Positions 6,699-13,625 of a stretch of DNA of 16,270 bases are shown piece by piece. Source of the DNA: an uncultured Desulfovibrionaceae bacterium (lineage in GTDB: Bacteria > Desulfobacterota > Desulfovibrionia > Desulfovibrionales > Desulfovibrionaceae); NCBI GenBank assembly GCA_947074125.1, contig CAMTOM010000006.1, positions 1 through 16,270 on the forward strand. The letters run 5' to 3'. Under the pieces are notes generated by a model. The model made no database searches and was not told where the DNA came from. It worked only from the letters and a program-made list of their open reading frames with translations. A program made the translations under genes and the position numbers. Positions within the stretch are counted from its first letter, which is position 1; each line of letters begins with the position of its first letter.

Positions 6699-6919
6699 TG
6701 GCTGCCAAGAAAAAAACTAAAGATACATCACGTCCTGATGTGGAAGCCCTGCGCGCTTTGAGCGCTGAGGATCTGCGTGGTAAACTGGCCGAACAGCGCC
6801 AGGAATTGCTCTCCATGCGCTTCCAGCATGCCACTGCGCAGTTGGAAAAGACCTCCGAGCTGAAATCTGCTCGCAGACAGGTTGCTCGCATCCAGACTGT
6901 ACTGAATGAAAAGGAGTAG
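6698..6919 (+). CDS. rpmC: 50S ribosomal protein L29
   Basis: L29 is a small two-helix protein near the exit tunnel beside L23. The 73-residue product has the family helices: ALSAEDLRGKLAEQRQELLS (20-39), the signature around MRFQHATAQLE, and SARRQVARIQTVLNEKE (57-73). It is a little longer than the usual 60-67 residues because of a lysine-rich amino-terminal extension of about 14 residues (MAAKKKTKDTSRPD). The start ATG 6698 overlaps the rplP stop, and GGAGG at 6687-6691 lies inside rplP. Confidence 0.94.
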   Translation: MAAKKKTKDTSRPDVEALRALSAEDLRGKLAEQRQELLSMRFQHATAQLEKTSELKSARRQVARIQTVLNEKE

Positions 6920-6928
6920 GGGCAAGCC

Positions 6929-7195
6929 ATGTCTGAAGCTCTGGAACAACGCAAAGGTCGGGAATTTACTGGTGAAGTGATCAGCGACAAAAGCGACAAG
7001 ACAATTGTCGTGCGTGTTGAAACACTGGTAAAACATCCTTTGTTGAAAAAGTATGTGAGGCGCCGCAAAAAGTTCACGGCTCATGATCCCAAGAACGAAT
7101 GCGGTATAGGTGATAAAGTCAAGATTGTGGAATACCGTCCGCTGTCGCGTAACAAGCGCTGGCACTTGGTCTCCATTCTCGAAAAAGCCGTGTAG
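6929..7195 (+). CDS. rpsQ: 30S ribosomal protein S17
   Basis: S17 is a primary 16S rRNA-binding protein with an OB fold. The 88-residue product shows the family pattern: FTGEVISDKSDKTIVVRVET (13-32), HPLLKKYVRRRKKFTAHDP (36-54), then GIGDKVKIVEYRPLSRNKRW (59-78). Start ATG 6929 lies nine bases after rpmC with AGGGGC upstream. It normally closes the S10 operon, and here the spc genes follow after only nine bases, so the two operons are probably transcribed together. Confidence 0.96.
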   Translation: MSEALEQRKGREFTGEVISDKSDKTIVVRVETLVKHPLLKKYVRRRKKFTAHDPKNECGIGDKVKIVEYRPLSRNKRWHLVSILEKAV

Positions 7196-7204
7196 GGTGA
7201 TGCC

Positions 7205-7573
7205 ATGATTCAGGTGGAATCTACGCTCCAGGTCGCCGATAATTCCGGCGCCAAGAAGGTTGCCTGCATCAAGGTGCTCGGCGGTTCTCACCGTCGTTAT
7301 GCCTCTGTAGGCGATATTATCGTGGTTTCTGTAAAAGAAGCCATTCCGCACAGCAAAGTGAAGAAAGGCGATGTCATGAAGGCTGTTATTGTGCGCACAG
7401 CCAAAGAAGTACGCCGCGTTGACGGTTCGTACATCAAGTTCGATGGCAATGCTGCTGTGTTGCTTTCCAATCAGGGAGAGCCCATCGGCACCCGCATCTT
7501 TGGCCCCGTGGCCAGAGAATTGCGCGCCCAGAACTTCATGAAAATTGTGTCCCTCGCGCCTGAGGTTCTGTAG
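7205..7573 (+). CDS. rplN: 50S ribosomal protein L14
   Basis: L14 sits on the subunit interface of the 50S, where it forms bridges to 16S rRNA and is the site bound by the silencing factor RsfS. The product has 122 residues, the standard length. It opens MIQVESTLQVADNSGAKKVA and contains GDVMKAVIVRTAKEVRR (56-72), NAAVLLSNQGEPIGTRIFGP (82-101) and the end KIVSLAPEVL. Every part agrees with the highly conserved family. Start ATG 7205 lies nine bases after rpsQ. Confidence 0.97.
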   Translation: MIQVESTLQVADNSGAKKVACIKVLGGSHRRYASVGDIIVVSVKEAIPHSKVKKGDVMKAVIVRTAKEVRRVDGSYIKFDGNAAVLLSNQGEPIGTRIFGPVARELRAQNFMKIVSLAPEVL

Positions 7574-7582
7574 GAGATAGCC

Positions 7583-7906
7583 ATGAGACAGTGTCGTATT
7601 CGTAAAGACGATAAGGTGATGGTTATCACCGGCAAGGATGCCGGCAAGATCGGCAAGGTGCTGAAGTTCCTTCGCAAGAAAGACCGCGTTCTGGTAGAAA
7701 AGGTCAATATGGTCAAGCGCCATATGCGCCCTAACCCTTACGCGCAGCAGCCTGGCGGCATTCTGGAGAAGGAAATGCCCATCCACGTGTCGAATCTCAT
7801 GGTTGTTTGCGATGCCTGTGGCAAAGCAACCAAGGTGGGATATAAGTACACGGAAGACGGGAAAAAAGTCCGCTTCTGTAAGAAGTGCAACGAAGTGATG
7901 GGATAA
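7583..7906 (+). CDS. rplX: 50S ribosomal protein L24, cysteine-containing form
   Basis: L24 starts 50S assembly by binding the 5' region of 23S rRNA. The 107-residue product has an amino-terminal KOW motif (about 8-35, with VITGKDAGKIGKVL at 14-27), the conserved NMVKRHMRPNP (42-52) and GGILEKEMPIHVSNL (58-72). The carboxy end carries CDAC (76-79) and CKKC (99-102), a CXXC...CXXC pattern that could bind zinc and is seen in many bacterial L24 proteins. Start ATG 7583 is preceded by TAGGAGA. Confidence 0.96.
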   Translation: MRQCRIRKDDKVMVITGKDAGKIGKVLKFLRKKDRVLVEKVNMVKRHMRPNPYAQQPGGILEKEMPIHVSNLMVVCDACGKATKVGYKYTEDGKKVRFCKKCNEVMG

Positions 7907-7915
7907 GGTGAGAGA

Positions 7916-8455
7916 ATGACACACCTTGAGAAAATATATAAAGAGAAAATCATGCCTGTTATGCAGAAAGAGTTTAATTACTCTTCATCCATGCAATTGC
8001 CTGGCATTGAAAAAGTATCTCTGAACATTGGTCTTGGAGCGGCGAGTCAGAATAACAAGCTGATGGAAGAAGCTGTTGCTGAATTGAGTGCGATAGCTGG
8101 TCAGAAAGCTGTTGTGACTCGCGCCAAGAAATCCATTGCTGCTTTCAAGCTGCGTGAAGGAATGCCTATTGGGGCACGAGTAACGCTGCGTAAAGATCGC
8201 ATGTGGGATTTTCTTGATAAGCTTATGAACTTTGCTCTTCCTCGTGTACGTGACTTTCGTGGCGTACCCGACAGGGGTTTTGACGGGCGTGGTAACTTCA
8301 CACTCGGCATTAAAGAGCACACCATCTTCCCTGAACTGGAAGTTGATCGTGTGGAAAACCCCAAGGGCATGAATATTACTATCGTGACAACGGCCGCCAC
8401 TGACCGTGAAGGAAAATTCCTTCTGGAGCAGTTGGGTATGCCGTTCAAGAAGTAG
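7916..8455 (+). CDS. rplE: 50S ribosomal protein L5
   Basis: L5 binds 5S rRNA and forms part of the central protuberance, contacting P-site tRNA and S13. The 179-residue product has normal length. It shows LPGIEKVSLNIGLGAASQN (28-46), the conserved GQKAVVTRAKKSIAAFKLRE (62-81), MPIGARVTLRKDRMWDFLDK (83-102), then FRGVPDRGFDGRGNFTLGI (119-137) and the end EQLGMPFKK. In E. coli the S8 repressor site lies at the start of this gene; no such site is recognisable here. Start ATG 7916 follows AGGTGAGA. Confidence 0.97.
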   Translation: MTHLEKIYKEKIMPVMQKEFNYSSSMQLPGIEKVSLNIGLGAASQNNKLMEEAVAELSAIAGQKAVVTRAKKSIAAFKLREGMPIGARVTLRKDRMWDFLDKLMNFALPRVRDFRGVPDRGFDGRGNFTLGIKEHTIFPELEVDRVENPKGMNITIVTTAATDREGKFLLEQLGMPFKK

Positions 8456-8463
8456 GAGTCCGT

Positions 8464-8649
8464 ATGTCCCGTACTTCGCTGGAAGTTAAAGCAAGCCGCA
8501 AGCCCAAATTTTCTGCTCGCGCTTACAATCGCTGTCCTCTTTGTGGACGTCCACGTGCCTTTATGCGTCATTTCGGCATTTGCCGTATCTGTTTTCGCAA
8601 AATGGCACTGAATGGTGATTTGCCGGGCGTAAGAAAATCAAGCTGGTAA
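8464..8649 (+). CDS. rpsN: 30S ribosomal protein S14, zinc-binding short form
   Basis: S14 helps assemble the 30S head. This is the 61-residue zinc (C+) form: CPLC (24-27) and CRIC (40-43) make the four-cysteine site. It opens MSRTSLEVKASRKPKFSARA and ends with the family tail LPGVRKSSW (53-61). Start ATG 8464 follows AGGAGTCCGT. After this gene the otherwise tight cluster opens into a 205-base gap before rpsH. Confidence 0.97.
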   Translation: MSRTSLEVKASRKPKFSARAYNRCPLCGRPRAFMRHFGICRICFRKMALNGDLPGVRKSSW

Positions 8650-8854
8650 TCCCAGTTTCTGGAAATACTGTCACAATTAAGTCGGTTTTGTGTGTGAATA
8701 CCTTTGCCATCTTATAATATGTGCAGTTTTTCCTGGAGTTTTTGTGCCTTGTCTGTCATACCCTTGGTGGTGTGATTCGGATTTCAGGTTAATACAGGTG
8801 GGAAGTACGGCGATGGGCGCCGTAACCCCAACTGTGGAATAGAGGAGCATTTCG
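8650..8854 (+). promoter_or_regulatory. 205-base gap before rpsH with a strong hairpin
   Basis: No gene is supported in this stretch; the only small frame is an 18-codon reading from ATG 8719 that resembles nothing. It holds the candidate promoter described separately and a perfect 7-base-pair hairpin, TACGGCG (8806-8812) with CGCCGTA (8818-8824), around a five-base loop. The hairpin lies 17 bases before the GAGGAG ribosome binding site (8842-8847) of rpsH. S8 is the autogenous repressor of the spc operon in E. coli, so a regulatory RNA here is possible but unproven. Confidence 0.45.
8688..8718 (+). promoter_or_regulatory. Candidate internal promoter in the rpsN-rpsH gap
   Basis: A perfect TATAAT lies at 8713-8718. 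TTGTGT at 8688-8693 is the best -35-like match, but the spacer is 19 bases, slightly long. Its position within an unusual 205-base gap suggests that rpsH and the genes after it may have their own promoter. The evidence is motif and location only. Confidence 0.4.
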
Positions 8855-9235
8855 ATGGTGACAGATCCTATTGCTGATATGCTGACGCGTATCCGCAACG
8901 CGCATTTGGCCCTGCACAAGGAAGTGAATGTGCCGCGCTCGAAGATGAAAGAAGCTTTGGCTGCCATCCTCAAGCAGGAAGGTTACGTCGAGGACGTGGC
9001 CGTGGCTGATCGTGACATTACGATTACGTTAAAGTACCAGAAGGGCAAGCCGGTTATTTCCGGTCTGAAGCGTATCAGTACGCCTGGGCGCCGTGTGTAT
9101 GTGGGAGCCGGTAGTATTCCCCGTGTGCAGAACGGTCTTGGTATTTGCATACTGTCCACCTCTGTAGGCATTCTGGACGGCATGACCGCCCGGGAACGCA
9201 AGACGGGTGGCGAACTTCTGTGCGAAATCTGGTAG
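8855..9235 (+). CDS. rpsH: 30S ribosomal protein S8
   Basis: S8 binds the central domain of 16S rRNA, and in E. coli it represses translation of the spc operon. The 126-residue product starts MVTDPIADMLTRIRNAH and includes SKMKEALAAILKQEGYV (29-45). Its conserved carboxy-terminal half shows RISTPGRRVYVG (73-84), PRVQNGLGICILSTSVGILD (89-108) and GGELLCEIW (118-126). Start ATG 8855 has a strong GAGGAG seven bases upstream. It restarts the tight gene run after the 205-base gap. Confidence 0.97.
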   Translation: MVTDPIADMLTRIRNAHLALHKEVNVPRSKMKEALAAILKQEGYVEDVAVADRDITITLKYQKGKPVISGLKRISTPGRRVYVGAGSIPRVQNGLGICILSTSVGILDGMTARERKTGGELLCEIW

Positions 9236-9245
9236 GCGGTGTCTC

Positions 9246-9785
9246 ATGTCTAGAATTGGTAAATTGCCCATTCCCGTACCTGGTGGCGTTGAAGTCAAGA
9301 TTGGTACGGATGTCGTGGAAGTGAAAGGCCCCAAAGGCACTGTAACAACGCCTTTGTGCGCTTCTCTGAAATATGAGCTGGAAAATGGTCAGTTGACAAT
9401 CACTCGTCAGGACGAAGGCCGTCATACTCGTGCCCAGCACGGTTTGCGCCGCACCCTGCTTGCCAACTGTATTGAAGGTGTGACCAAGGGATTCAGCACG
9501 TATTTAGTATTCATCGTTGTTGGTTACCAGGTGGCAGTAAAAGTCAATATCATTGAACTGGCTGTATGTTATTCTCATCACGTGCTTGTCGCTCTGCCTG
9601 ATGTCATCAAGTCGAGCGGGATAGGGCCTATCCTGACTCTCAGCGGTATCAGTAAAGAAGCTGTTGGTGAAATGGCTGCTCAAATCCGTCGTATCCGTAA
9701 GCCTGAACCTTATAAGGGTAAGGGTATTAAGTATACTACTGAGAAGATCCAGCGCAAAGTCGGTAAATCCGGCGGCAAGAAGTAG
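9246..9785 (+). CDS. rplF: 50S ribosomal protein L6, with an atypical middle segment
   Basis: L6 supports the factor-binding region of the 50S near the sarcin-ricin loop. The 179-residue product has normal length and clear family ends: MSRIGKLPIPVPGGVEVKIG (1-20), ARAQHGLRRTLLANCIEGV (61-79) and the signature RKPEPYKGKGIKY (149-161) with a basic tail. The segment from about 85 to 127 departs from the family. The usual GVGY reads VVGY (91-94), KGN reads KVN (99-101), the GYSHP block reads CYSHH (108-112), and the Gly after LPD is Val120. Frame and length are kept, so this is not a frameshift. Start ATG 9246 gives the normal amino end. The protein may be a partly altered but working L6, or the patch may hold base-calling errors. 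Confidence 0.92.
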   Translation: MSRIGKLPIPVPGGVEVKIGTDVVEVKGPKGTVTTPLCASLKYELENGQLTITRQDEGRHTRAQHGLRRTLLANCIEGVTKGFSTYLVFIVVGYQVAVKVNIIELAVCYSHHVLVALPDVIKSSGIGPILTLSGISKEAVGEMAAQIRRIRKPEPYKGKGIKYTTEKIQRKVGKSGGKK

Positions 9786-9798
9786 GCAGGTGTAGACC

Positions 9799-10158
9799 AT
9801 GAAATATTCAAAAAACGAATCCAGACATCGCCGTAAGGTGCGCATTCGTAAAAAGGTCAACGGTACTGCCGCTTGTCCCCGTCTTGTGGTATACAGATCC
9901 AATATGCATATGTATGCCCAGGTCGTGGACGATACCACAGGCAGCACCCTTGTGGCGACTTCTACGCTGACCCTGTCCAAAACACAGTCCGATGCCCACT
10001 GCAATATCAGCGGCGCAACGATGGTTGGTAATGAAATAGCCCGTTTGGCCAAGGAAAAGAACATCACTCGTGTGGTGTTTGACCGCAACGGTTACCTGTA
10101 TCACGGTCGCATCAAGGCCATAGCTGACGGCGCCCGTGAAGGCGGCCTGGAGTTCTAA
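9799..10158 (+). CDS. rplR: 50S ribosomal protein L18
   Basis: L18 binds 5S rRNA together with L5 in the central protuberance. The 119-residue product begins MKYSKNESRHRRKVRIRKKV, the basic RNA-binding amino end. It shows CPRLVVYRSNMHMYAQVVDD (26-45) and the family end VVFDRNGYLYHGRIKAIADG (92-111) followed by AREGGLEF. Start ATG 9799 follows AGGCAGG, 13 bases after rplF. The middle (about 58-72) is less conserved, as is usual for this protein. Confidence 0.96.
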   Translation: MKYSKNESRHRRKVRIRKKVNGTAACPRLVVYRSNMHMYAQVVDDTTGSTLVATSTLTLSKTQSDAHCNISGATMVGNEIARLAKEKNITRVVFDRNGYLYHGRIKAIADGAREGGLEF

Positions 10159-10174
10159 TATGCGTCAGGAAACT

Positions 10175-10675
10175 ATGGAACAGCAAACGCAGAATGATTT
10201 GGGTGAAGTCGAAAAGATCGTTGCCCTGAATCGTGTGGCCAAGGTTGTGAAAGGCGGTCGTCGCTTTAGCTTCAGCGCTCTTGTCGTTGTTGGTGATGGC
10301 AAAGGTGGCGTAGGTTTTGGCCTTGGTAAAGCTCAGGAAGTACCTGAAGCGCTTCGCAAAGCAACAGAACGCGCTCGCAAAAATCGCGTCTATATTCCCC
10401 TTGTTGAAGGGACACTTCCCTATGAAGTGCTTGGACGTTTTGGTGCGGGCTCCGTTATGCTGAAGCCTGCTTCCAAAGGAACTGGTATTATTGCTGGTGG
10501 TGCGGTGCGTGCGGTCATGGAAGCTGTTGGCGTACATGATGTATTGACAAAAGCCATTGGTACTAACAATCCCCACAATGTGCTTCGTGCTACCATTGCT
10601 GGGCTGACCTCCTTGCGCAGTGCGGAAGAAGTGTCTCAGTTGCGCGGCAAAAAGCTGGAAGCTCCGAGGAAGTAG
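10175..10675 (+). CDS. rpsE: 30S ribosomal protein S5
   Basis: S5 lies near the mRNA entry site and the decoding centre and affects translational accuracy. From ATG 10175 it has 166 residues, with the double-stranded RNA-binding domain GGRRFSFSALVVVGDGKGGV (27-46), GLGKAQEVPEALRKATERA (49-67) and then PASKGTGIIAGGAVRAVMEA and TNNPHNVLRAT. I chose ATG 10175 because the related proteins I know begin MEQ and AGGA lies just upstream. An in-frame ATG at 10160, two bases after the rplR stop and with GGAG at 10149-10152, would add five residues and cannot be excluded. The accuracy-related loop looks normal. Confidence 0.95.
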   Translation: MEQQTQNDLGEVEKIVALNRVAKVVKGGRRFSFSALVVVGDGKGGVGFGLGKAQEVPEALRKATERARKNRVYIPLVEGTLPYEVLGRFGAGSVMLKPASKGTGIIAGGAVRAVMEAVGVHDVLTKAIGTNNPHNVLRATIAGLTSLRSAEEVSQLRGKKLEAPRK

Positions 10676-10677
10676 CC

Positions 10678-10854
10678 ATGTCTGAAATCAAGGTTAAACT
10701 CGTCAGAAGCCGTATTGGCTGTACGCCAGCCCAGATTCGTGTTCTGGATGCGCTTGGTCTGAAACGTCGCGAAATGGTGAAGACTCATAATGACAGTCCT
10801 TCCATTCGTGGTATGATAACTAAAGTCTCTCACCTTGTGGCTGTGGTTGAATAG
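10678..10854 (+). CDS. rpmD: 50S ribosomal protein L30
   Basis: L30 is a small 50S protein that binds 23S rRNA. The 58-residue product reads MSEIKVKLVRSRIGCTPAQI (1-20), followed by RVLDALGLKRREMVKTHNDS (21-40) and a tail ending VSHLVAVVE. This fits the L30 pattern of a lysine/arginine-rich first strand, the LGLKR turn and a final hydrophobic strand. Start ATG 10678 comes two bases after the rpsE stop, and GAGGAAG at the end of rpsE provides the ribosome binding site. The gene order rpsE-rpmD-rplO is the usual one. Confidence 0.95.
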   Translation: MSEIKVKLVRSRIGCTPAQIRVLDALGLKRREMVKTHNDSPSIRGMITKVSHLVAVVE

Positions 10855-10870
10855 CCACGGGAGGAATACT

Positions 10871-11338
10871 ATGCAGTTGCATGATTTGTATCCCTTTCCG
10901 GAAGAACGCAAAACCCGCCGTCGTGTGGGACGTGGCTCCGGTTCCGGTCTTGGCTGCACAGCCGGTCGAGGCAATAAGGGACAGAAAGCACGTGCTGGTG
11001 GCAGCATCCGTGCAGGCTTTGAGGGTGGACAGATGCCACTCCAACGCCGTCTGCCCAAATATGGTTTCAAGAATATGCCTTTTAAGGTGACTTATGTGGT
11101 GATCAATCTTGATCGCCTTCAGGCAGCCTTTGAAGGAAAGACAACAATCACGCTGGATGATATTTATGCACGTGGCCTGGCAGCCTATGGCTCTCCTGTC
11201 AAGGTGCTTTCCAGCGGCGAAGTAAGCGTTGCTCTTAACGTAGAAGCACACAAGTTCAGCTCTGCCGCTGCGGAAAAAATCCGCAAAGCTGGTGGTGAGG
11301 CAAAAGAACTTGAAGCTGTTGCTGCGTCCGCAGAGTAA
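10871..11338 (+). CDS. rplO: 50S ribosomal protein L15
   Basis: L15 is a late-assembly 50S protein with a long glycine- and arginine-rich amino-terminal extension. From ATG 10871 it has 155 residues. It opens MQLHDLYPFPEERKTRRRVG, then shows GRGSGSGLGCTAGRGNKGQK (20-39) and GGSIRAGFEGGQMPLQRRLP (43-62), and a carboxy-terminal domain with VKVLSSGEVS (109-118). The strong GGGAGGA (10859-10865) fixes the start; an upstream in-frame extension into rpmD is not credible. The last residues are alanine/glutamate rich. A 128-base gap separates it from secY. Confidence 0.96.
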   Translation: MQLHDLYPFPEERKTRRRVGRGSGSGLGCTAGRGNKGQKARAGGSIRAGFEGGQMPLQRRLPKYGFKNMPFKVTYVVINLDRLQAAFEGKTTITLDDIYARGLAAYGSPVKVLSSGEVSVALNVEAHKFSSAAAEKIRKAGGEAKELEAVAASAE

Positions 11339-11367
11339 GCCGCTTCTTAATATGGAAGTTTCGGCCT

Positions 11368-11391
11368 CGGAAGCCTCATGCGAGGCTTCCG
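11368..11391 (+). promoter_or_regulatory. 10-bp hairpin between rplO and secY
   Basis: CGGAAGCCTC (11368-11377) and GAGGCTTCCG (11382-11391) form a perfect 10-base-pair stem with a four-base ATGC loop. A run of five T residues follows only after eight more bases (11400-11404), so it is not a standard intrinsic terminator. It could be a partial terminator that lowers secY expression relative to the r-proteins, an mRNA-stabilising end, or a processing site. Confidence 0.5.
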
Positions 11392-11466
11392 TGGCTGCAT
11401 TTTTCGCTGTATTCTTCCCGGATGTAGTTCTCGGAAAGGACAACCTTCAAGAACGAGTTACAATTC

Positions 11467-12777
11467 ATGGCAGTTGGAGCAAATAATCCTACGGCAGCCC
11501 GTTCTGATCTGGGCAACAAGCTTGGCTGGACGCTTCTGCTTTTATGCTGTTCTCGGATAGGTTTTCATATTCCCATCCCCGGAGTAGCTGCCGCCGCCTC
11601 GTCCAATTTTTTTGAGAGCATTTCTGGACCGCTTTTTGGGCTTTTTGACATGTTCTCTGGTGGTGGTCTGGCCAATGTTTCGGTATTTGCCTTGGGGATC
11701 ATGCCATATATTTCTGCTTCTATTATCATGCAGCTTATGCAGGTCGTAAGTCCCGATATCAAGCGTATGGCAAAAGAAGAAGGGCAGGCTGGTCGGCGCA
11801 AGATCACACAATATACCCGTTACCTGACGGTATTGATTACCCTGGTTCAGGGAATGGGTATTGCCGTTATGCTGGAGACTATGTCCAGCCCAGGCGGCCT
11901 TCCTATTGTTCTGGAACCAGGATGGCAGTTCCGTATTGTGACCGTGCTGACGTTCACTGCCGGAACAGTGCTGATTATGTGGCTGGGTGAGCAGATTACT
12001 GAGCGTGGGCTTGGCAATGGTATTTCCCTGATTATCTTCTCCGGTATTGTGGTGGGGATTCCCAGGGCAATCATGCAGTCTTTCTCGCTTATGGAAGCAG
12101 GGGATATGAGTATCTTCTTTATCCTCCTTGTCCTTGTCTTCATGCTTGCGGTGACTGTTGCCATTGTGTTTGTTGAACGGGCGCAGCGGCGTATCCCCAT
12201 TCAATATGCCAAACGTCAAGTTGGACGGAAGATGTTCGGTGGACAAAATACCCACCTGCCATTGCGTCTGAATACCGCTGGGGTTATTCCGCCCATTTTT
12301 GCCTCTTCCTTGTTGCTTTTTCCTGCGACAATAGGGCAGTTTTCACAAAATGAAATTTTGCAGCGTGTTGCTTCGTATTTCTCGCCTACAAGTATAGTAT
12401 ATAATATTATCTTCGTGGCACTGATCTTCTTTTTCTGTTATTTTTATACCGCTATTATTTTTGATCCCAAAGATATGGCAGAAAACCTGAAAAAGGCTGG
12501 TGGTTTCATCCCCGGCATACGCCCCGGCGAAAAGACACAGGAGTACATAGATACAGTACTTTCTCGTCTGACCTTGTCCGGTGCTACGTATATTTCCATC
12601 GTATCGGTCATCCCCATGTTGCTGATTGCAAACTTCAATGTACCTTTCTATTTTGGGGGTACCAGTTTGCTGATTCTTGTTGGGGTGGCTATGGACTTTA
12701 TGTCTCAGGTGGAATCACATCTTATTTCTCAGCAGTATCAGGGCCTTATGAACAAGGCTCGCTTGAAGGGCAAATAG
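11467..12777 (+). CDS. secY: Protein translocase subunit SecY
   Basis: SecY is the channel of the Sec translocon in the inner membrane, working with SecE, SecG and SecA. The 436-residue product has about ten hydrophobic segments. Conserved blocks are IPIPGV (35-40), LGIMPYISASIIMQL (76-90), EQITERGLGNGISLIIFSG (175-193), the cytosolic C4 loop VERAQRRIPIQYAKRQ (236-251) and C5 loop GGFIPGIRPGEKTQEYI (345-361). Arg352 matches the essential E. coli Arg357. The usual Tyr or Phe before Arg-Ile-Gly in the first membrane segment is Ser29, and the amino end has few basic residues. The start ATG 11467 lacks a good ribosome binding site. It is followed one base later by map. Confidence 0.96.
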   Translation: MAVGANNPTAARSDLGNKLGWTLLLLCCSRIGFHIPIPGVAAAASSNFFESISGPLFGLFDMFSGGGLANVSVFALGIMPYISASIIMQLMQVVSPDIKRMAKEEGQAGRRKITQYTRYLTVLITLVQGMGIAVMLETMSSPGGLPIVLEPGWQFRIVTVLTFTAGTVLIMWLGEQITERGLGNGISLIIFSGIVVGIPRAIMQSFSLMEAGDMSIFFILLVLVFMLAVTVAIVFVERAQRRIPIQYAKRQVGRKMFGGQNTHLPLRLNTAGVIPPIFASSLLLFPATIGQFSQNEILQRVASYFSPTSIVYNIIFVALIFFFCYFYTAIIFDPKDMAENLKKAGGFIPGIRPGEKTQEYIDTVLSRLTLSGATYISIVSVIPMLLIANFNVPFYFGGTSLLILVGVAMDFMSQVESHLISQQYQGLMNKARLKGK

Positions 12778-12778
12778 G

Positions 12779-13567
12779 GTGAAAAAGTATCGCGGCGCAT
12801 TTATAAAAAACGACCGGGAAATTGCCTGTCTGCGAGAAGCAAATCGCATGGTGGCCAATATCCTTGATGCTATTGGAGATGCAATAGCTCCTGGCGTTCC
12901 TACAATGCGTTTTGAAGAGCTGGCGCGCGATATGTGCGCTCAGTATGCGGTGAGACCGGCTTTTCTGGGCTATTGTGGTTATCCCTTTGCCCTGTGCTGT
13001 TCGGTCAATGAGCAGGTGGTGCACGGTTTTCCTTCCACGCGGCTGCTTGAGGAAGGGGATATCGTCAGTTGTGATATGGGTGTCATCTACGAAGGTTTCG
13101 TTGGTGATGCGGCACGTACCTTTGCTGTAGGTGAAGTCTCTGAAGAAGCACAAAAGCTTATGCAGGTCACGGAGCAATCGCTTTATGTGGGCATTGAGCA
13201 GGCGCGAGCTGGCAATGATGTCTACGAGATTGGCGCGGCAGTTCAAGCTTTTGTGGAATCGCATGGCTTCGGTGTCGTTCGGCGTTTTGTGGGTCACGGT
13301 GTTGGCGCCAAAATGCACGAAAAACCAGAAGTACCCAACTTCAAACCTGGTATACCGGGTATGCCATTGCAAAATGGTATGGTCATCGCTATCGAACCTA
13401 TGGTGACTGCCGGAAGCTATGAAGTGGATATTCTGGAGGATAAATGGACGGCTGTGACGCGTGACCGGAAATTAGCGGCGCACTACGAGCACAGTGTGGC
13501 AATTACTCCGTCCGGCCCTCAAATTCTGAGTATTTCAGATAGAGGACTTCGTCGGCCGGAAGTTTGA
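12779..13567 (+). CDS. map: Methionine aminopeptidase, type I
   Basis: This enzyme removes the initiator methionine from new proteins using two metal ions. The 262-residue product is a type I enzyme. The expected metal ligands are all present: Asp99 (SCDMG), Asp110 (FVGDAARTF), His173 (GHGVG), Glu206 (AIEPM) and Glu237 (YEHSVAI). The substrate histidine is His82 in VHGFPS. The start is GTG 12779, one base after the secY stop; GAAGGG at 12765-12770 inside secY serves as the ribosome binding site, so the two genes are probably coupled. Two cysteines (73-74) lie beside the active-site region. The gene lies between secY and rpmJ; neither adk nor infA, which occur here in some bacteria, is present. 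Confidence 0.96.
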   Translation: MKKYRGAFIKNDREIACLREANRMVANILDAIGDAIAPGVPTMRFEELARDMCAQYAVRPAFLGYCGYPFALCCSVNEQVVHGFPSTRLLEEGDIVSCDMGVIYEGFVGDAARTFAVGEVSEEAQKLMQVTEQSLYVGIEQARAGNDVYEIGAAVQAFVESHGFGVVRRFVGHGVGAKMHEKPEVPNFKPGIPGMPLQNGMVIAIEPMVTAGSYEVDILEDKWTAVTRDRKLAAHYEHSVAITPSGPQILSISDRGLRRPEV

Positions 13568-13569
13568 TG

Positions 13570-13625
13570 TTGACAGATGTGGTAAATAAGGATAAGGCTC
13601 TCTGTCCTGACATTGTTGCGTCAGG
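13570..13625 (+). promoter_or_regulatory. Possible internal promoter and hairpin before rpmJ
   Basis: A perfect TTGACA (13570-13575) lies just after the map stop, but at 17 bases the -10 position reads TAAGGC (13593-13598), a poor match. A hairpin, CCTGAC (13606-13611) with GTCAGG (13620-13625), follows. Together they could form a promoter and leader for the alpha-type genes rpmJ-rpsM-rpsK-rpsD-rpoA. In E. coli S4 represses from the leader of rpsM; no such pseudoknot is recognisable here. Confidence 0.25.

Noticed and set aside
9246..9785. rplF as a pseudogene.
   Set aside because: The frame is intact at full length and both conserved ends are perfect. Only point-like changes in the middle are odd, so I keep it as a gene.
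11368..11404. Intrinsic terminator between rplO and secY.
   Set aside because: The stem is strong, but the T-run is eight bases away from it and secY, map and the alpha-type genes follow closely. At most it is a partial stop, so I list it as a regulatory hairpin.
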